Origin: Catalinimonas alkaloidigena
GTDB lineage: Bacteria; Bacteroidota; Bacteroidia; Cytophagales; Flexibacteraceae
Length of the DNA: 64,000 bases
NCBI RefSeq assembly: GCF_900100765.1
Contig: NZ_FNFO01000002.1
Coordinates: 434,001 to 498,000, forward strand
Direction: 5' to 3'
Shown here: one piece after another, positions 18,201-26,018 of the stretch
Layout: every line of letters starts with the position of its first letter
Numbering within the stretch: position 1 is the first letter of the stretch
Notes under the pieces: generated by a model
Database searches by the model: none
What the model was told of the DNA's origin: nothing
The model's input: the letters and a program-made list of their open reading frames with translations, nothing else
Translations under genes and position numbers: made by a program

Positions 18201-18339
18201 ACAGGGAATCTATCAGTATACAGAACCGCAACCCGCTGGCGAGTGGCGGATCGAAACGGGTGATTTAGCACCTGGTGTGTATTTCGTTCAGTTGCGAGAT
18301 AAGCATACGGTCTGGCAGACCCGGTATATCAAACTGTAG
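15271..18339 (+). CDS. Large T9SS-exported cell-surface protein
   Basis: The start at 15271 gives 1022 residues and a signal peptide ending near FSTNVAAQS. Regions: a lectin/LamG-like N-terminal domain (EFSDYFEDGNITANPAW to about residue 265), a domain resembling the N-terminal module found beside BNR-repeat neuraminidases (TSGLTNLDLEEGSTNQPVFGVTLTA ... THYFIVVDV, about 270-395), a long beta-strand region rich in Thr, Ser, Gly and Asn (about 410-830), a fibronectin-like stretch TLRDFRGHVEGHTAHLMWQTATEINNAGF, and a C-terminal type A sorting domain (LYPNPGRGAAFTIQYE ... GVYFVQLRDKHTVWQTRYIKL). The last is cleaved during type IX secretion. No catalytic domain is recognised; it may be adhesive or structural. 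Confidence 0.83.
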   Translation: MKSTLMARYKKNYHTVVTRMLWLTICMLPGIFSTNVAAQSFTEFSDYFEDGNITANPAWTASLATSNFAVTTTNAISGAYSLAGANNSDYLYRQIGTNVTMNGASGRPVVWEFIYRDTQAGAGLATAPNIFGNNAARVWLMANNSNVASATTNGYLIQQKSDGKFYLQKSASGTITNITSGYTGSGTTHSIKITKSKAGEFRVYIDPGTGGASTLRMTVTDATVLNTAGNVYTAIHSSTAGGVTHNNRFLFDNVAVYTPQLQASHITSGLTNLDLEEGSTNQPVFGVTLTAQINTTLTAMQFGLSENMVNYLSEARLYRSSDAVYDSGTDVLVGTLTGPTTQLNFTGLSESLSSTPTHYFIVVDVKSAIPSPPTAELEIYLTHAGLTDSEGLAVFPFWYTGRAYGFSKAYDNIGSGNWETDVTWNPARAQPFRTDVLRFNGTAATTVGGTASDTISQLLITNGSFPTFEYADTVLITGFLQIDATSSLTINSSSTVIQLASSATAEINGTLTVNGGVFDFGDAQVSFGGSGVQPLGGSGTYRFGSGGAVTVQAGAELVLNTDISFEGLFYLFGDLDIGANTLTMSGLFSSAGNLKGGASSNLILAGSGGGIGTIVFDPGSAQLNNLTMDRTSFGFAFLGNDLTVHQLNMLNGYLLLGSYNLTVEAGGTITGGSNDSYVYSIDQPSEAGVGFFQATPAVGVETLFPIGSGGYYTPLAITNDGTLNEFKVRSFSGIYEQGTSGALVSWYNNAIRYTWQVEPTAGNTGSGADIALKLFWYPDAQGGEMDLASAGMGRYSAAISLDWENLPTATQNLASAPYWISTSGLTTFSKFSIGGDLTPLPITLRDFRGHVEGHTAHLMWQTATEINNAGFYIERSYDGVEYRRIGFVAGAGNANAPQTYRFADPACYQAAYYRLEQVDFDGSAERYAPIFLAPIFAETLKAQLYPNPGRGAAFTIQYECAQPSPLELRIHDAQGRPQGIYQYTEPQPAGEWRIETGDLAPGVYFVQLRDKHTVWQTRYIKL

Positions 18340-18367
18340 CTACTTAAAAATCATAGGGTTAGAGAGT

Positions 18368-18405
18368 GCGGAGTTGGTCCATCAGGACTGGCTCCGCTAT
18401 TTTTA
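18368..18405 (+). terminator. Terminator after the T9SS cargo gene
   Basis: GCGGAG (18368-18373) pairs with CTCCGC (18392-18397), with an inner GTCC/GGAC stem (18377-18380, 18385-18388), followed by TATTTTTA. The same T-rich tail resembles a -7 element with TTGG about 20 bp upstream, so terminator and next promoter may overlap. Confidence 0.75.
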
Positions 18406-18431
18406 TGCGTCACTTTATGCTTCGCCTGCCT

Positions 18432-18842
18432 ATGGACGCTGCCAACTACCTTTTTGTATACGGTACCCTCATGCGCGGATTCGATAATCCCAACGCACAA
18501 CTACTGCACAAGACCGGGCGTTACGTAAGCGCTGCCTGGATGCCGGGGCGGTTGTTTCGGGTGGAGTGGTATCCGGGTGCCCTATACGAGCCGACGTGCG
18601 ACGGCAAGGTGCACGGTGAGGTCTATGCATTGGAAGAGCCGCTGGCCTTGTTTGCCCAACTGGATGTGTACGAAGGAATTGGCGATACGTTTCCCCAACC
18701 CTGGGAATACGTACGGACACAGGTGCCTGTCCAGCGTGAGGCAGTTGCCGATAACCCGATTCTGGCCTGGACGTACTTATATAATCATCCGGTCGAGCGG
18801 CTTACGCCTCTGCCTTCCGGCGATTTTCGCCTTCCGATTTGA
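18432..18842 (+). CDS. Gamma-glutamylcyclotransferase-like (AIG2/GGCT family) protein
   Basis: I choose the ATG at 18432 (136 residues), because the fold starts immediately with ANYLFVYGTLMRGFDNPN, the substrate-binding YGTL loop of the family. Upstream in-frame ATGs at 18405 and 18417 are possible. Further blocks are GRLFRVEWYPGAL, VHGEVYALEEPLALFAQLDVYEGI (with the expected acidic residue) and AWTYLYNHPVERL. Members release pyroglutamate from gamma-glutamyl amines or peptides; some act on other substrates. It is followed 15 bases later by a GDPD gene, so the pair is probably co-transcribed. Confidence 0.82.
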   Translation: MDAANYLFVYGTLMRGFDNPNAQLLHKTGRYVSAAWMPGRLFRVEWYPGALYEPTCDGKVHGEVYALEEPLALFAQLDVYEGIGDTFPQPWEYVRTQVPVQREAVADNPILAWTYLYNHPVERLTPLPSGDFRLPI

Positions 18843-18857
18843 TTCGTATTCCTGTTC

Positions 18858-19730
18858 ATGAAATCTTTTTCTCTCTCGTTAGCGCTATTGCTGATGGCTT
18901 GTTCTTCGCCTGCGCCCTTGGATGTGCAGGGGCACCGCGGCTGCCGGGGCCTCTACCCCGAAAATTCGATTCCGGCGTTTATGCACGCGTTGGAACTGGG
19001 GGTAACTACCCTGGAGATGGACGCGGTGATTACCAAAGACCGACAAGTGATTCTGTCGCACGAGCCGTTCATGTCGCCCGAAATTTGCCGAAATGCCGCA
19101 GGTGCACCAACAGACGAAGACGAAGCCCGGGCGCGGTTCAACATCTACCAGATGACGTACGACGAAGTGCGGGCGTTCGATTGCGGTAGCAAACCCCATC
19201 CCCGGTTTCCCGATCAACAAAAAATACCGGTCATCAAACCTCGTCTTGCCGATGTGATCGACCGCGTGGAACAGTGGCGGGTAGTCAACGGAAAACCCGC
19301 CGTCTTCTACAACATCGAAACCAAATCGACGCCGGAAGGCGACGAAAAATTTCATCCTGCTCCCGAAGCGTTTGTGAAACTCCTGGTCGGCGTGTTGGAA
19401 GAAAAGCGCATTCTGGACCGGAGCATCCTGCAGTCGTTCGACGTGCGTACGCTGCAAGTGGCTCATCAACTCTATCCGGACCTGCGGCTGGCGTTGCTGG
19501 TCGAAAATGAAGCAAGCCCTGAAGCACAACTGGAAACCCTAGGCTTTGTGCCTGCCATCTACAGTCCCCATTTCGAATTGGTGGACACCACGTTGGTTTC
19601 GTTTTGTCATACCCGTTCGATGCAACTGATTCCCTGGACCGTCAACGAGGCGGACGAGATCCGACGCATGAAGCGTTTGGGCGTAGACGGCATCATCTCG
19701 GATTATCCAGACCGGGTGCTGGCCAAATAA
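18858..19730 (+). CDS. Glycerophosphodiester phosphodiesterase family lipoprotein
   Basis: This 290-residue protein begins with a lipoprotein signal (LALLLMACSS, Cys at about residue 15). The GDPD TIM barrel shows QGHRGCRGLYPENSIPAF (catalytic His-Arg and Pro-Glu-Asn), LEMDAVITKDRQVILSHEPF (Glu, Asp, then His-Glu where His-Asp is usual), a central FYNIETKS strand with the metal Glu, QSFDVRTLQVA and the terminal PWTVNEADEIRRMKRLGVDGIISDYPDRV. It should cleave glycerophosphodiesters to sn-glycerol-3-phosphate and an alcohol in the cell envelope. The replacement in the HD motif may alter substrate or metal use. Confidence 0.88.
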   Translation: MKSFSLSLALLLMACSSPAPLDVQGHRGCRGLYPENSIPAFMHALELGVTTLEMDAVITKDRQVILSHEPFMSPEICRNAAGAPTDEDEARARFNIYQMTYDEVRAFDCGSKPHPRFPDQQKIPVIKPRLADVIDRVEQWRVVNGKPAVFYNIETKSTPEGDEKFHPAPEAFVKLLVGVLEEKRILDRSILQSFDVRTLQVAHQLYPDLRLALLVENEASPEAQLETLGFVPAIYSPHFELVDTTLVSFCHTRSMQLIPWTVNEADEIRRMKRLGVDGIISDYPDRVLAK

Positions 19731-19760
19731 AAAAGCCCGGTCATTGGGGACAGACCGGGC
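19731..19760 (-). terminator. Terminator for hemH (possibly bidirectional)
   Basis: GCCCGGTC (19735-19742) pairs with GACCGGGC (19753-19760). The A-run at 19728-19734 is a T-tail when read on the minus strand, so it ends the hemH transcript. It directly abuts the GDPD stop codon and may stop that transcript too. Confidence 0.8.
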
Positions 19761-19866
19761 CATGATTGGGGAATTTAACAATACCTACGGCGTTGCGTAG
19801 GTCTATTGAGATAACGTATTGATTATCAGATTGTTGCGAGAGTGAGACTTGTTCTTTAACGAAGTT

Positions 19867-20952
19867 TTAAGAAAGCGAAGCGGTATGCGGCACTTCATCC
19901 GAGACGTGCTCTGCGCGTGAACGCTCCTGAATCATCGTTTGCAGCGTGGCGACCCAACGCGGATCGACATTCAGGCTTTCTACCAGTTGCCAGCGTTCGC
20001 CGCCCGTCTCCATAAACACTTCTTTGTACTCTTCCCCAATTTCGATCGTGGTTTCCAGGCAGTCGGCCACAAAGGCGGGGGAGTAGGCCAGCACACGTTT
20101 CTTGCCTTGCGCCACCAGTTGTTTGACCACATCTTCAGTATAGGGCTGAATCCAGGGATCGCGCCCCAGGCGTGACTGAAAGCAGACGGTCCACTGATCG
20201 TCGGAAAGGCCAAGCGCCTGCGCCAGCAACCGGCTGGTCTGGAAACATTGCGCCCGGTAGCAGAGGCGGTTATGCGGCCCGACCGAATCGCAACAGCCGT
20301 CGCGGAGGCAGTGATTGTGAGGATCGCCCTTCCGGATTTGCCGCTCGGGTAATCCGTGGTACGAGAACAACACGTGGTCGAACGGTTCAGCCTCCAGGTA
20401 ACGTTTCCCCAGCGCCGTAAAGGCTTCGACAAACAGGGGATGTTCGTAAAACTGATCGACAAAAGTCAGTTCAGGAATCAATTGCCATTGGCTAATCAGG
20501 GCCATCACTTTTTCTTTGACCGATCCGGTCGTGGCGGAAGCATACTGCGGGAACAGCGGCACGATGATCAACCGACGGAACCCCTGGTCGTGTAATTCTT
20601 CCAGCGCCTTTTCGAGGCTGGGATTCTGGTAGCGCATGCCGAGGCTAACGCGGTAGCCGTCGCCCAGAGCCGTTTGCAACAGCCGCTTGAGCTCTTCGCT
20701 ATAAACTTTTAGGGGCGAACCTGCGTCGGTCCAGACTTCCTGATACACCTTTGCCGATTTCGGCGCGCGGAACGGCGCAATGATGCAATTCACCAGAAAG
20801 AAACGGGAAAGAAAAGGAATGTCGATCACCCGTCCGTCCATCAGAAACTCGCGGAGATACCGCCGCACATCGCCGACAGAAGGGCTGTCCGGCGTGCCCA
20901 GGTTCACAAGTAATACACCCGTATGCGGTTGTGGTGAAGTAGAATGATCCAT
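19867..20952 (-). CDS. hemH: Ferrochelatase
   Basis: The 361-residue enzyme inserts Fe2+ into protoporphyrin IX, the last step of heme synthesis. Family signatures are TGVLLVNLGTPDSPSVGDVRRYL at the N-terminus, IIVPLFPQYASATTGSV, the catalytic-His loop VLFSYHGLPERQIRKGDPHNHC at about residue 195 and VLAYSPAFVADCLETTIEIGEEY with the partner Glu. The cluster CLRDGCCDSVGPHNRLC is cysteine-rich, as in ferrochelatases that hold a [2Fe-2S] cluster, though the arrangement here is internal. A -7 box lies four bases before the ATG. The protein supplies heme for the c-type cytochromes encoded here. Confidence 0.95.
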   Translation of the reverse strand: MDHSTSPQPHTGVLLVNLGTPDSPSVGDVRRYLREFLMDGRVIDIPFLSRFFLVNCIIAPFRAPKSAKVYQEVWTDAGSPLKVYSEELKRLLQTALGDGYRVSLGMRYQNPSLEKALEELHDQGFRRLIIVPLFPQYASATTGSVKEKVMALISQWQLIPELTFVDQFYEHPLFVEAFTALGKRYLEAEPFDHVLFSYHGLPERQIRKGDPHNHCLRDGCCDSVGPHNRLCYRAQCFQTSRLLAQALGLSDDQWTVCFQSRLGRDPWIQPYTEDVVKQLVAQGKKRVLAYSPAFVADCLETTIEIGEEYKEVFMETGGERWQLVESLNVDPRWVATLQTMIQERSRAEHVSDEVPHTASLS

Positions 20953-20956
20953 AATG

Positions 20957-20964
20957 TAAAGCTA
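20957..20964 (-). promoter_or_regulatory. Possible -7 element of hemH, almost at the start codon
   Basis: Read on the minus strand, TAGCTTTA ends four bases before the hemH ATG, with a TTCG about 20 bp further upstream in place of TTTG. It predicts a leaderless or nearly leaderless transcript. Confidence 0.4.
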
Positions 20965-21009
20965 ACTCATCTCCCAACAACCACCGAACCGAATTTGTTG
21001 CGCGGTGGG

Positions 21010-22263
21010 TTACGATCGACGGAGAAATGCGCGTACCAGACGCCAATCGGCGGCGGTGGGGAGCAGGTGCGTGATGCGAAAGCCGGTCTCTCGTCGAAAG
21101 GTGATCCAGACATACACCAGTGAAGCCAGATAGGCCAAGCTGTTGGCCCAGCCCGCCCCCAGTACGTGCCAGCGTGGAATGAGCAGAAAACAGGCCGGTA
21201 GTAGCGCAATAAACCCGATACCCGCCACCCAGTTGTTAACGTAAAACCGTCCCTGACCGGAAAAGTAGGTGCAAAGTACCGTAGAGACGCTGACAGAAAG
21301 GGTGCCAATCGCCAGACTACGGATGACGCCCCCCACGTCGCCGAAGTCGCGCCCGAAAATCCAGGTCAACACTGAATCGGGCAGCAGCAGCAGTGGGAAC
21401 AGCAGCACCAGCGAAGCCAGAAAACACAGTCGCGCCAGTCGGAATGCTACCTGTACGGCCTTCTGGGCATCGTCGGTATTGACGCCTTCGGCGTATTGAA
21501 CCGAGGCAACGCTCCGGGTAACCAGCCAGATGGATTCGGAGAGCATCACCCCCGCCGAATAGATGCCGACGGAACGGGTATCGGCAAAATAATTCAGGAA
21601 GTAGTAACTGATGCGGTAATTGAAGAACTGGAGAATGTTGGAAAACTGGGCGGTTGCCCCCGTCCGTACCACCGCCCGGAACGTACTCTTGAACGACCGG
21701 AAGGAAATTTCCTTAAAATAAGGAAACACGACCACGCTGCTGACCAGCAACACCATACCCGAGCCGGCATAAAGCGCCCAGATGTAATGCATGACCTGCG
21801 GTTGCTGCACGTAAAAAAGCGACAGAAGCACTACGAAGAGCACAAAGCCCCGCCCCAGCATAATCAGGTTGTGGGTCCGGATCAGGTTCCAGCCGAGAAT
21901 CAGCATCATGCTGACCGAATAAACCCCTTCGATGCCTGCCAACAGCATCAGATGCATTTCCAGGCCGGCCGGTACCTGATCGGCCAGCACCAGGCCAGCC
22001 CCGGTCCAGAGGGGCGTCAGCAGCGCCCACAGCAACGACGGCAATGCCAGTTGAAACGGCTGATGGCGCGAAGCCATGTATACCAGCGATGGGCCCCCGA
22101 CTACGTTGCAGATCAACACGATCAGCGTGATGTTGGCCACCAGCAAACTGATTTCGCCACGCCCTTCTGCCCCCAGGTAGTGGGTCGTCAGGAGGACAAT
22201 GATGAAATTGAGGCCCGCCGTGATGACTTTGGTGGCAAACGTCCCGATGATGTTTCGCAGCAT
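21010..22263 (-). CDS. Polysaccharide/oligosaccharide flippase (MATE/MVF-type membrane protein)
   Basis: I use the ATG at 22263 (417 residues); a TTG nine bases earlier is less likely. The protein is an integral membrane protein with about twelve hydrophobic helices and begins LRNIIGTFATKVITAGLNFIIVLLTTHYLGAEGRGEISLLV, the standard opening of Wzx-like lipid-linked oligosaccharide flippases. It contains SVGIYSAGVMLSESIWLVTRSVASVQYAE, another family-typical block. It probably flips surface-polysaccharide repeat units across the inner membrane. No glycosyltransferases are adjacent. Its 3' end lies 57 bases upstream of the hemH start region, both on the minus strand. Confidence 0.82.
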   Translation of the reverse strand: MLRNIIGTFATKVITAGLNFIIVLLTTHYLGAEGRGEISLLVANITLIVLICNVVGGPSLVYMASRHQPFQLALPSLLWALLTPLWTGAGLVLADQVPAGLEMHLMLLAGIEGVYSVSMMLILGWNLIRTHNLIMLGRGFVLFVVLLSLFYVQQPQVMHYIWALYAGSGMVLLVSSVVVFPYFKEISFRSFKSTFRAVVRTGATAQFSNILQFFNYRISYYFLNYFADTRSVGIYSAGVMLSESIWLVTRSVASVQYAEGVNTDDAQKAVQVAFRLARLCFLASLVLLFPLLLLPDSVLTWIFGRDFGDVGGVIRSLAIGTLSVSVSTVLCTYFSGQGRFYVNNWVAGIGFIALLPACFLLIPRWHVLGAGWANSLAYLASLVYVWITFRRETGFRITHLLPTAADWRLVRAFLRRS

Positions 22264-22316
22264 TGGGGCCAAAGTTCGGAATTTCGCGCGATCGCTCGGG
22301 CAAGGTGCGGAGGGGG

Positions 22317-22347
22317 TTTGATTCTTTCACGGTCGCCCGTACCTTTA
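22317..22347 (+). promoter_or_regulatory. Bacteroidota-type promoter for the exonuclease gene
   Basis: TTTG (22317-22320), a 19-bp spacer and TACCTTTA (22340-22347) give a near-consensus promoter with a leader of about 30 bases before the ATG at 22381. Confidence 0.65.
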
Positions 22348-22380
22348 ACCTTAAAACCAGACGTACGCGCGACAAGAACC

Positions 22381-23313
22381 ATGCGTTTTATAGCCCTTGA
22401 CTTCGAGACGGCAAACTACCGCCGGGACAGCATTTGTGAGATTGGCCTTTCGAGGGTAGAAGAGGGGCGAGTGGTAGAAACCCGTTCGTGGCGCATACGG
22501 CCTGAGCCCAACTATTTCAACTGGCAGAACATCCAGGTCCACGGCATCACGGCCCGCGATGTCGAACAAAGCCCCACCTTTGCCGCCTTGTGGCCGGAGC
22601 TGGTGCCTTACTTTCAGGACACGTATCTGGTCGCCCACAATGCCTCGTTCGACATCAGCGTATTGCGCCATGGGCTCATGCAATACGAAATTCCGTTTCC
22701 TACCTTTCATTATGCGTGCAGTGTGCAGATCGCCCGCCGTACCTGGAAGGGCCTCACGTCCTACGGGCTGGGTTCCCTGTCGCAATGGTTGGGCATTGAC
22801 CTGAATCACCACGCCGCCGGTTCCGATGCGCGTGCTTCGGCGCTCATCGCGTTGCGTGCGTTCGAAAAGCACGGAATTGACGATTTTCAACAGCTACCCG
22901 CCCACCTCGGCCTGCGCTTGGGGCGCGTATTTCCCGGCGGCTACACCGCCACCGGAAAAGCCGCCGCTCCGCCGAAGCGCCTGCCCGTCGCACCGGCACG
23001 GGCAATCGCCGGCCCGGAAAGGTCTGCTGTGGAAAAGCCCGATCACCCTTTTTTCAGCAAAACGATCGTATTTACCGGGCGTTTTCTCTCCATGCCACGG
23101 GCACGCGCGCAGCATGCCGTCGAGGAAATTGGGGGCGTTTGCAGCAACCAGGTCACGACCGAAACGCATTTTCTGGTAATTGGGCAGAAGGAGTTTGTCG
23201 CCATGAAAGAGGGACAAATGAGTGCCAAATTGCGGGAAGCACAGCGCCTGCGCCATTACGGCAGCAGCATTGAGTTCGTCTCGGAAAGTCACTTTTTGGA
23301 GTTGATCCGGTAA
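22381..23313 (+). CDS. DnaQ-like 3'-5' exonuclease fused to a BRCT domain
   Basis: Although the frame is open far upstream (antisense to the flippase gene), the protein clearly starts at 22381 with RFIALDFETANYRRDSICEIGL, the ExoI motif containing the catalytic DFE. It has 310 residues. ExoII is in YLVAHNASFDISVLRHGL and ExoIII in LNHHAAGSDARASALI, giving the DEDDh set. A proline/alanine-rich linker (about 190-220) leads to a C-terminal BRCT domain, HPFFSKTIVFTGRFLSMPRARAQHAVEEIGGVCSNQVTTETHFLVIG. The BRCT module resembles that of NAD-dependent ligase. The protein is a polymerase-epsilon-like exonuclease probably recruited to DNA repair or replication structures. Confidence 0.9.
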   Translation: MRFIALDFETANYRRDSICEIGLSRVEEGRVVETRSWRIRPEPNYFNWQNIQVHGITARDVEQSPTFAALWPELVPYFQDTYLVAHNASFDISVLRHGLMQYEIPFPTFHYACSVQIARRTWKGLTSYGLGSLSQWLGIDLNHHAAGSDARASALIALRAFEKHGIDDFQQLPAHLGLRLGRVFPGGYTATGKAAAPPKRLPVAPARAIAGPERSAVEKPDHPFFSKTIVFTGRFLSMPRARAQHAVEEIGGVCSNQVTTETHFLVIGQKEFVAMKEGQMSAKLREAQRLRHYGSSIEFVSESHFLELIR

Positions 23314-23401
23314 ACTGGTAGGGCTGTTGTCCCGCCGTAGGGTTCCGGGGTGCGGCTTGTCGAAAACGGATAGAAGCGGCCCTAAATTATCAAGAGACCC
23401 C

Positions 23402-23425
23402 ACCTTCGCTGCGAGGTTGTTTTTT
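23402..23425 (+). terminator. Weak terminator after the exonuclease gene
   Basis: ACCT-CG pairs with CG-AGGT (one bulged T) at 23402-23417, followed by a T-rich tail. The stem is short. Confidence 0.45.
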
Positions 23426-23524
23426 GTTAATAGCTCATCGTCAATGCGTTACGATTCCTCGATCCATTTCTTACGTGCGTAGTGACCCCCCGGCACAATT
23501 TCATTCGGGTTACCCGAGAATCCT

Positions 23525-23532
23525 TACTTTTG
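23525..23532 (+). promoter_or_regulatory. Possible -7 element for the RND exporter gene
   Basis: TACTTTTG matches TANNTTTG 19 bases before the ATG at 23552. The -33 region lacks a clear TTTG. Confidence 0.4.
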
Positions 23533-23551
23533 TCGCTGCTGATCCCGCTCT

Positions 23552-26002
23552 ATGTCTTTTAACGTTGCCCATTTCATATTAAAGTACCGCCTGGTTATCA
23601 TCGTACTGCTGGCACTGTACGCCGGGTTTATGGCTTACGAAGGAAGCCGCATCCAGATGTCGTACAGCTTCAGCAACGTAGTGCCGACCAGCGATCCCGA
23701 CATGGCCTATTTCCAGGAGTTCAAACGAACTTTCGGGGAAGACGGCAACATCATGGCAATCGGATTGCAGGACCCGCGCATCTATGAAGTAGAAAATTTT
23801 CAGCGGCTGGAGTATCTGAGCAAGGCCATCCAGGAATTACGAGGGGTGACACAGGTCGTATCGCTACCCCGGCTGGTGCGCCTGACCAAAGATGCGCAGA
23901 AGCGTCGGTTTGTGTTCGAGGCGTTGTTCGATCCTTTTCCCGAAACGCAACAAGAATTAGATAGCCTGCTGGCAATTTCGCGAAGCATTCCGCTGTACGA
24001 AGGGCTTTTGACGAACGACAGCACGTCGGCAGTGGCGCTGCTGGTGACCCTCGACCCAAAGGTCTTCGATTCGGAAGATCGGTTCGAACTGATCGACGAC
24101 ATCATGAGCCAGGGAGAAGCTTTTTCTGAGCATACAGGCATTTCGCTGCATTACGCCGGACTGCCGTTTGTACGGGCGGTGATGACGACCAAGGTCAAAG
24201 AAGAACTCAATTTCTTTCTGATTCTGTCGGTCGTGGTAACGGCCCTGATCCTCTTCATCTTCTTCCGGTCGCTCAACGCCGTGGTGTTTCCCATGATCGT
24301 TATCGGGATTACGGTGCTTTCTACCATGGGTACGATTGCGCTCCTGGGCTACAAGGTCACGCTGCTGACGGGCCTGCTGCCGCCCATCATCGTGGTGATC
24401 GGGGTACCCAATTGCATCTATTTGTTAAACAAGTACCATCAGGAGTACGCCAAGCACGGCAACAAGGTCCGCGCGCTGACCTACATCGTGCGGAAAATCG
24501 GAGTGGTTACGCTGCTGACCAATGCGACGACGGCCGTAGGGTTTCTGGTTTTGTTCTTCACGAACATTGCCATCCTGAAAGAGTTTGGACTGGTGGCGAG
24601 CATCAACGTATTTGTGGCCTTTGTGGTGAGCGTGACCCTCATTCCGGCAGTATATGCCTACCTGCCGGCGCCTACACCGCGGCAGTTGCGTCACCTCGAT
24701 TCGAAAGTCACAACGCGTTTTATTCGCAGCCTGGATCTGCTGGTACACCGCCATCCGCTCATCATTTTCGGGGTGACGGGTGCGATCGTGGTGTTCTCGA
24801 TTGCGGGCGCGCTGCGCATCCGGGCCGTTTCCTATATGGTGGACGATCTGCCCGCCGACAGCGACATCCGGCACGACCTGGCTTTTTTCGAAGATAATTT
24901 TGAGGGCGTGATGCCCCTGGAAGTGGTGGTGGATACGGGCAAACCACGTGGAGCGCTCGACCTGAAAAACCTCCGCACCATCGCCGAATTGGAAGCCTAT
25001 TTGGAGGCCCATCCTTCCATCGCACCGGGGGTCTCGATCGTCGATTACCTGAAGGCCGCCCGACAGGCATTTTACAACGGAAGTCCGGCTTTTTACGGGT
25101 TGCCAACCAACCAGGATAAAAACTTCATTTTCAACTACCTGCGTAGTCAGTCTGATGCAAAGGGCACGTTGGAAAGTAATTTGATGGATGCCTTTGTTGA
25201 CAGTACCGGACAGCGGGTGCGGGTGTCGTTCAAAGTCGAGGATATGGGTTCTATTCGGCTGAGCGAGCTGATGCAGAATGTCGTCCGTCCGGAAGTAGAC
25301 AGTCTGCTGGCGGGGACCGACCTGGAAGCCAAGATCACCGGTACGACGCTGTTGTTCGTGAAAGGCAACGACTACCTGATCCGAAACCTGCGGTCGAGTC
25401 TGCTCTTTGCCGTAGCGATTATCGCCCTGATCATGGCGGCCTTATTCGGCAGCTTTCGGATGGTGCTGATCTCGCTGATTCCCAACATCGTACCGCTGAT
25501 CATCACGGCGGGCATCATGGGCTGGTTCAACATTCCACTCAAACCGAGCACGGCGCTGATCTTCTCGATTGCGTTTGGCATCTCGGTCGACGATGCGCTG
25601 CACTTCCTGGCTAAATACCGGCAAGAACTGAAAAGCCATAATTACTTTGTGCCCAAGGCAGTTTCGGTGTCTATTCTGGAAACCGGCTCCAGCATGTTTT
25701 ACACGTCGCTGGTGTTGTTCGCCGGTTTCGTGATCTTTTCACAGTCGGAGTTTGGAGGAACGGTTGCGTTGGGAATTCTGGTCTCGACCACTTTGTTGTG
25801 TGCCATGCTGACCAACCTTGTGCTGCTGCCGTCTCTGCTCCTGTATTTTGACAAGCCTCGCCAGAAACTCGACTTCGAGCCTCTGCTCGAGCATTACGAA
25901 GAGTTCTACATCGCTGACGACGACGAAGAAATCGACGTCGATCTGCTGGAGGTAGAAGATCGTACGCCTGATGCTTCTGACGATGCCGGTACGAAAAGCT
26001 GA
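23552..26002 (+). CDS. MMPL/Patched-type RND-family transporter
   Basis: The 816-residue inner-membrane protein has one N-terminal helix, a large periplasmic domain, a bundle of five helices (about residues 220-390), a further helix and periplasmic domain, and a last five-helix bundle (about 610-770). Typical segments are GLPFVRAVMTTKVKEELNFFLILSVVVTALILFIFFRS, TGLLPPIIVVIGVPNCIYLLNKYHQEY and ALIFSIAFGISVDDALHFLAKYRQEL, where the paired acidic residues carry protons. The tail is very acidic (DDDEEIDVDLLEVEDRTPDASDDAG). Members export lipids or hydrophobic compounds. No adaptor or TolC is adjacent, consistent with a lipid rather than drug role. Confidence 0.87.
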   Translation: MSFNVAHFILKYRLVIIVLLALYAGFMAYEGSRIQMSYSFSNVVPTSDPDMAYFQEFKRTFGEDGNIMAIGLQDPRIYEVENFQRLEYLSKAIQELRGVTQVVSLPRLVRLTKDAQKRRFVFEALFDPFPETQQELDSLLAISRSIPLYEGLLTNDSTSAVALLVTLDPKVFDSEDRFELIDDIMSQGEAFSEHTGISLHYAGLPFVRAVMTTKVKEELNFFLILSVVVTALILFIFFRSLNAVVFPMIVIGITVLSTMGTIALLGYKVTLLTGLLPPIIVVIGVPNCIYLLNKYHQEYAKHGNKVRALTYIVRKIGVVTLLTNATTAVGFLVLFFTNIAILKEFGLVASINVFVAFVVSVTLIPAVYAYLPAPTPRQLRHLDSKVTTRFIRSLDLLVHRHPLIIFGVTGAIVVFSIAGALRIRAVSYMVDDLPADSDIRHDLAFFEDNFEGVMPLEVVVDTGKPRGALDLKNLRTIAELEAYLEAHPSIAPGVSIVDYLKAARQAFYNGSPAFYGLPTNQDKNFIFNYLRSQSDAKGTLESNLMDAFVDSTGQRVRVSFKVEDMGSIRLSELMQNVVRPEVDSLLAGTDLEAKITGTTLLFVKGNDYLIRNLRSSLLFAVAIIALIMAALFGSFRMVLISLIPNIVPLIITAGIMGWFNIPLKPSTALIFSIAFGISVDDALHFLAKYRQELKSHNYFVPKAVSVSILETGSSMFYTSLVLFAGFVIFSQSEFGGTVALGILVSTTLLCAMLTNLVLLPSLLLYFDKPRQKLDFEPLLEHYEEFYIADDDEEIDVDLLEVEDRTPDASDDAGTKS

Positions 26003-26018
26003 CCTTTAAAAGGTCAGC
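25998..26018. terminator. Perfect palindrome spanning two convergent stop codons
   Basis: GCTGACCTTT (25998-26007) and AAAGGTCAGC (26009-26018) are perfect inverted repeats around one base. They include the TGA of the RND gene (26000-26002) and the TAA of the convergent gene (26006-26008). It probably acts as a compact shared terminator, but there is no flanking T-run. Confidence 0.5.

Noticed and set aside
21496-22380. Long plus-strand open frame upstream of the exonuclease, antisense to the flippase gene
   Set aside because: It is rich in His, Gln and Arg with no domain; the exonuclease fold starts exactly at 22381 with its own promoter, and the flippase on the other strand is a real protein.
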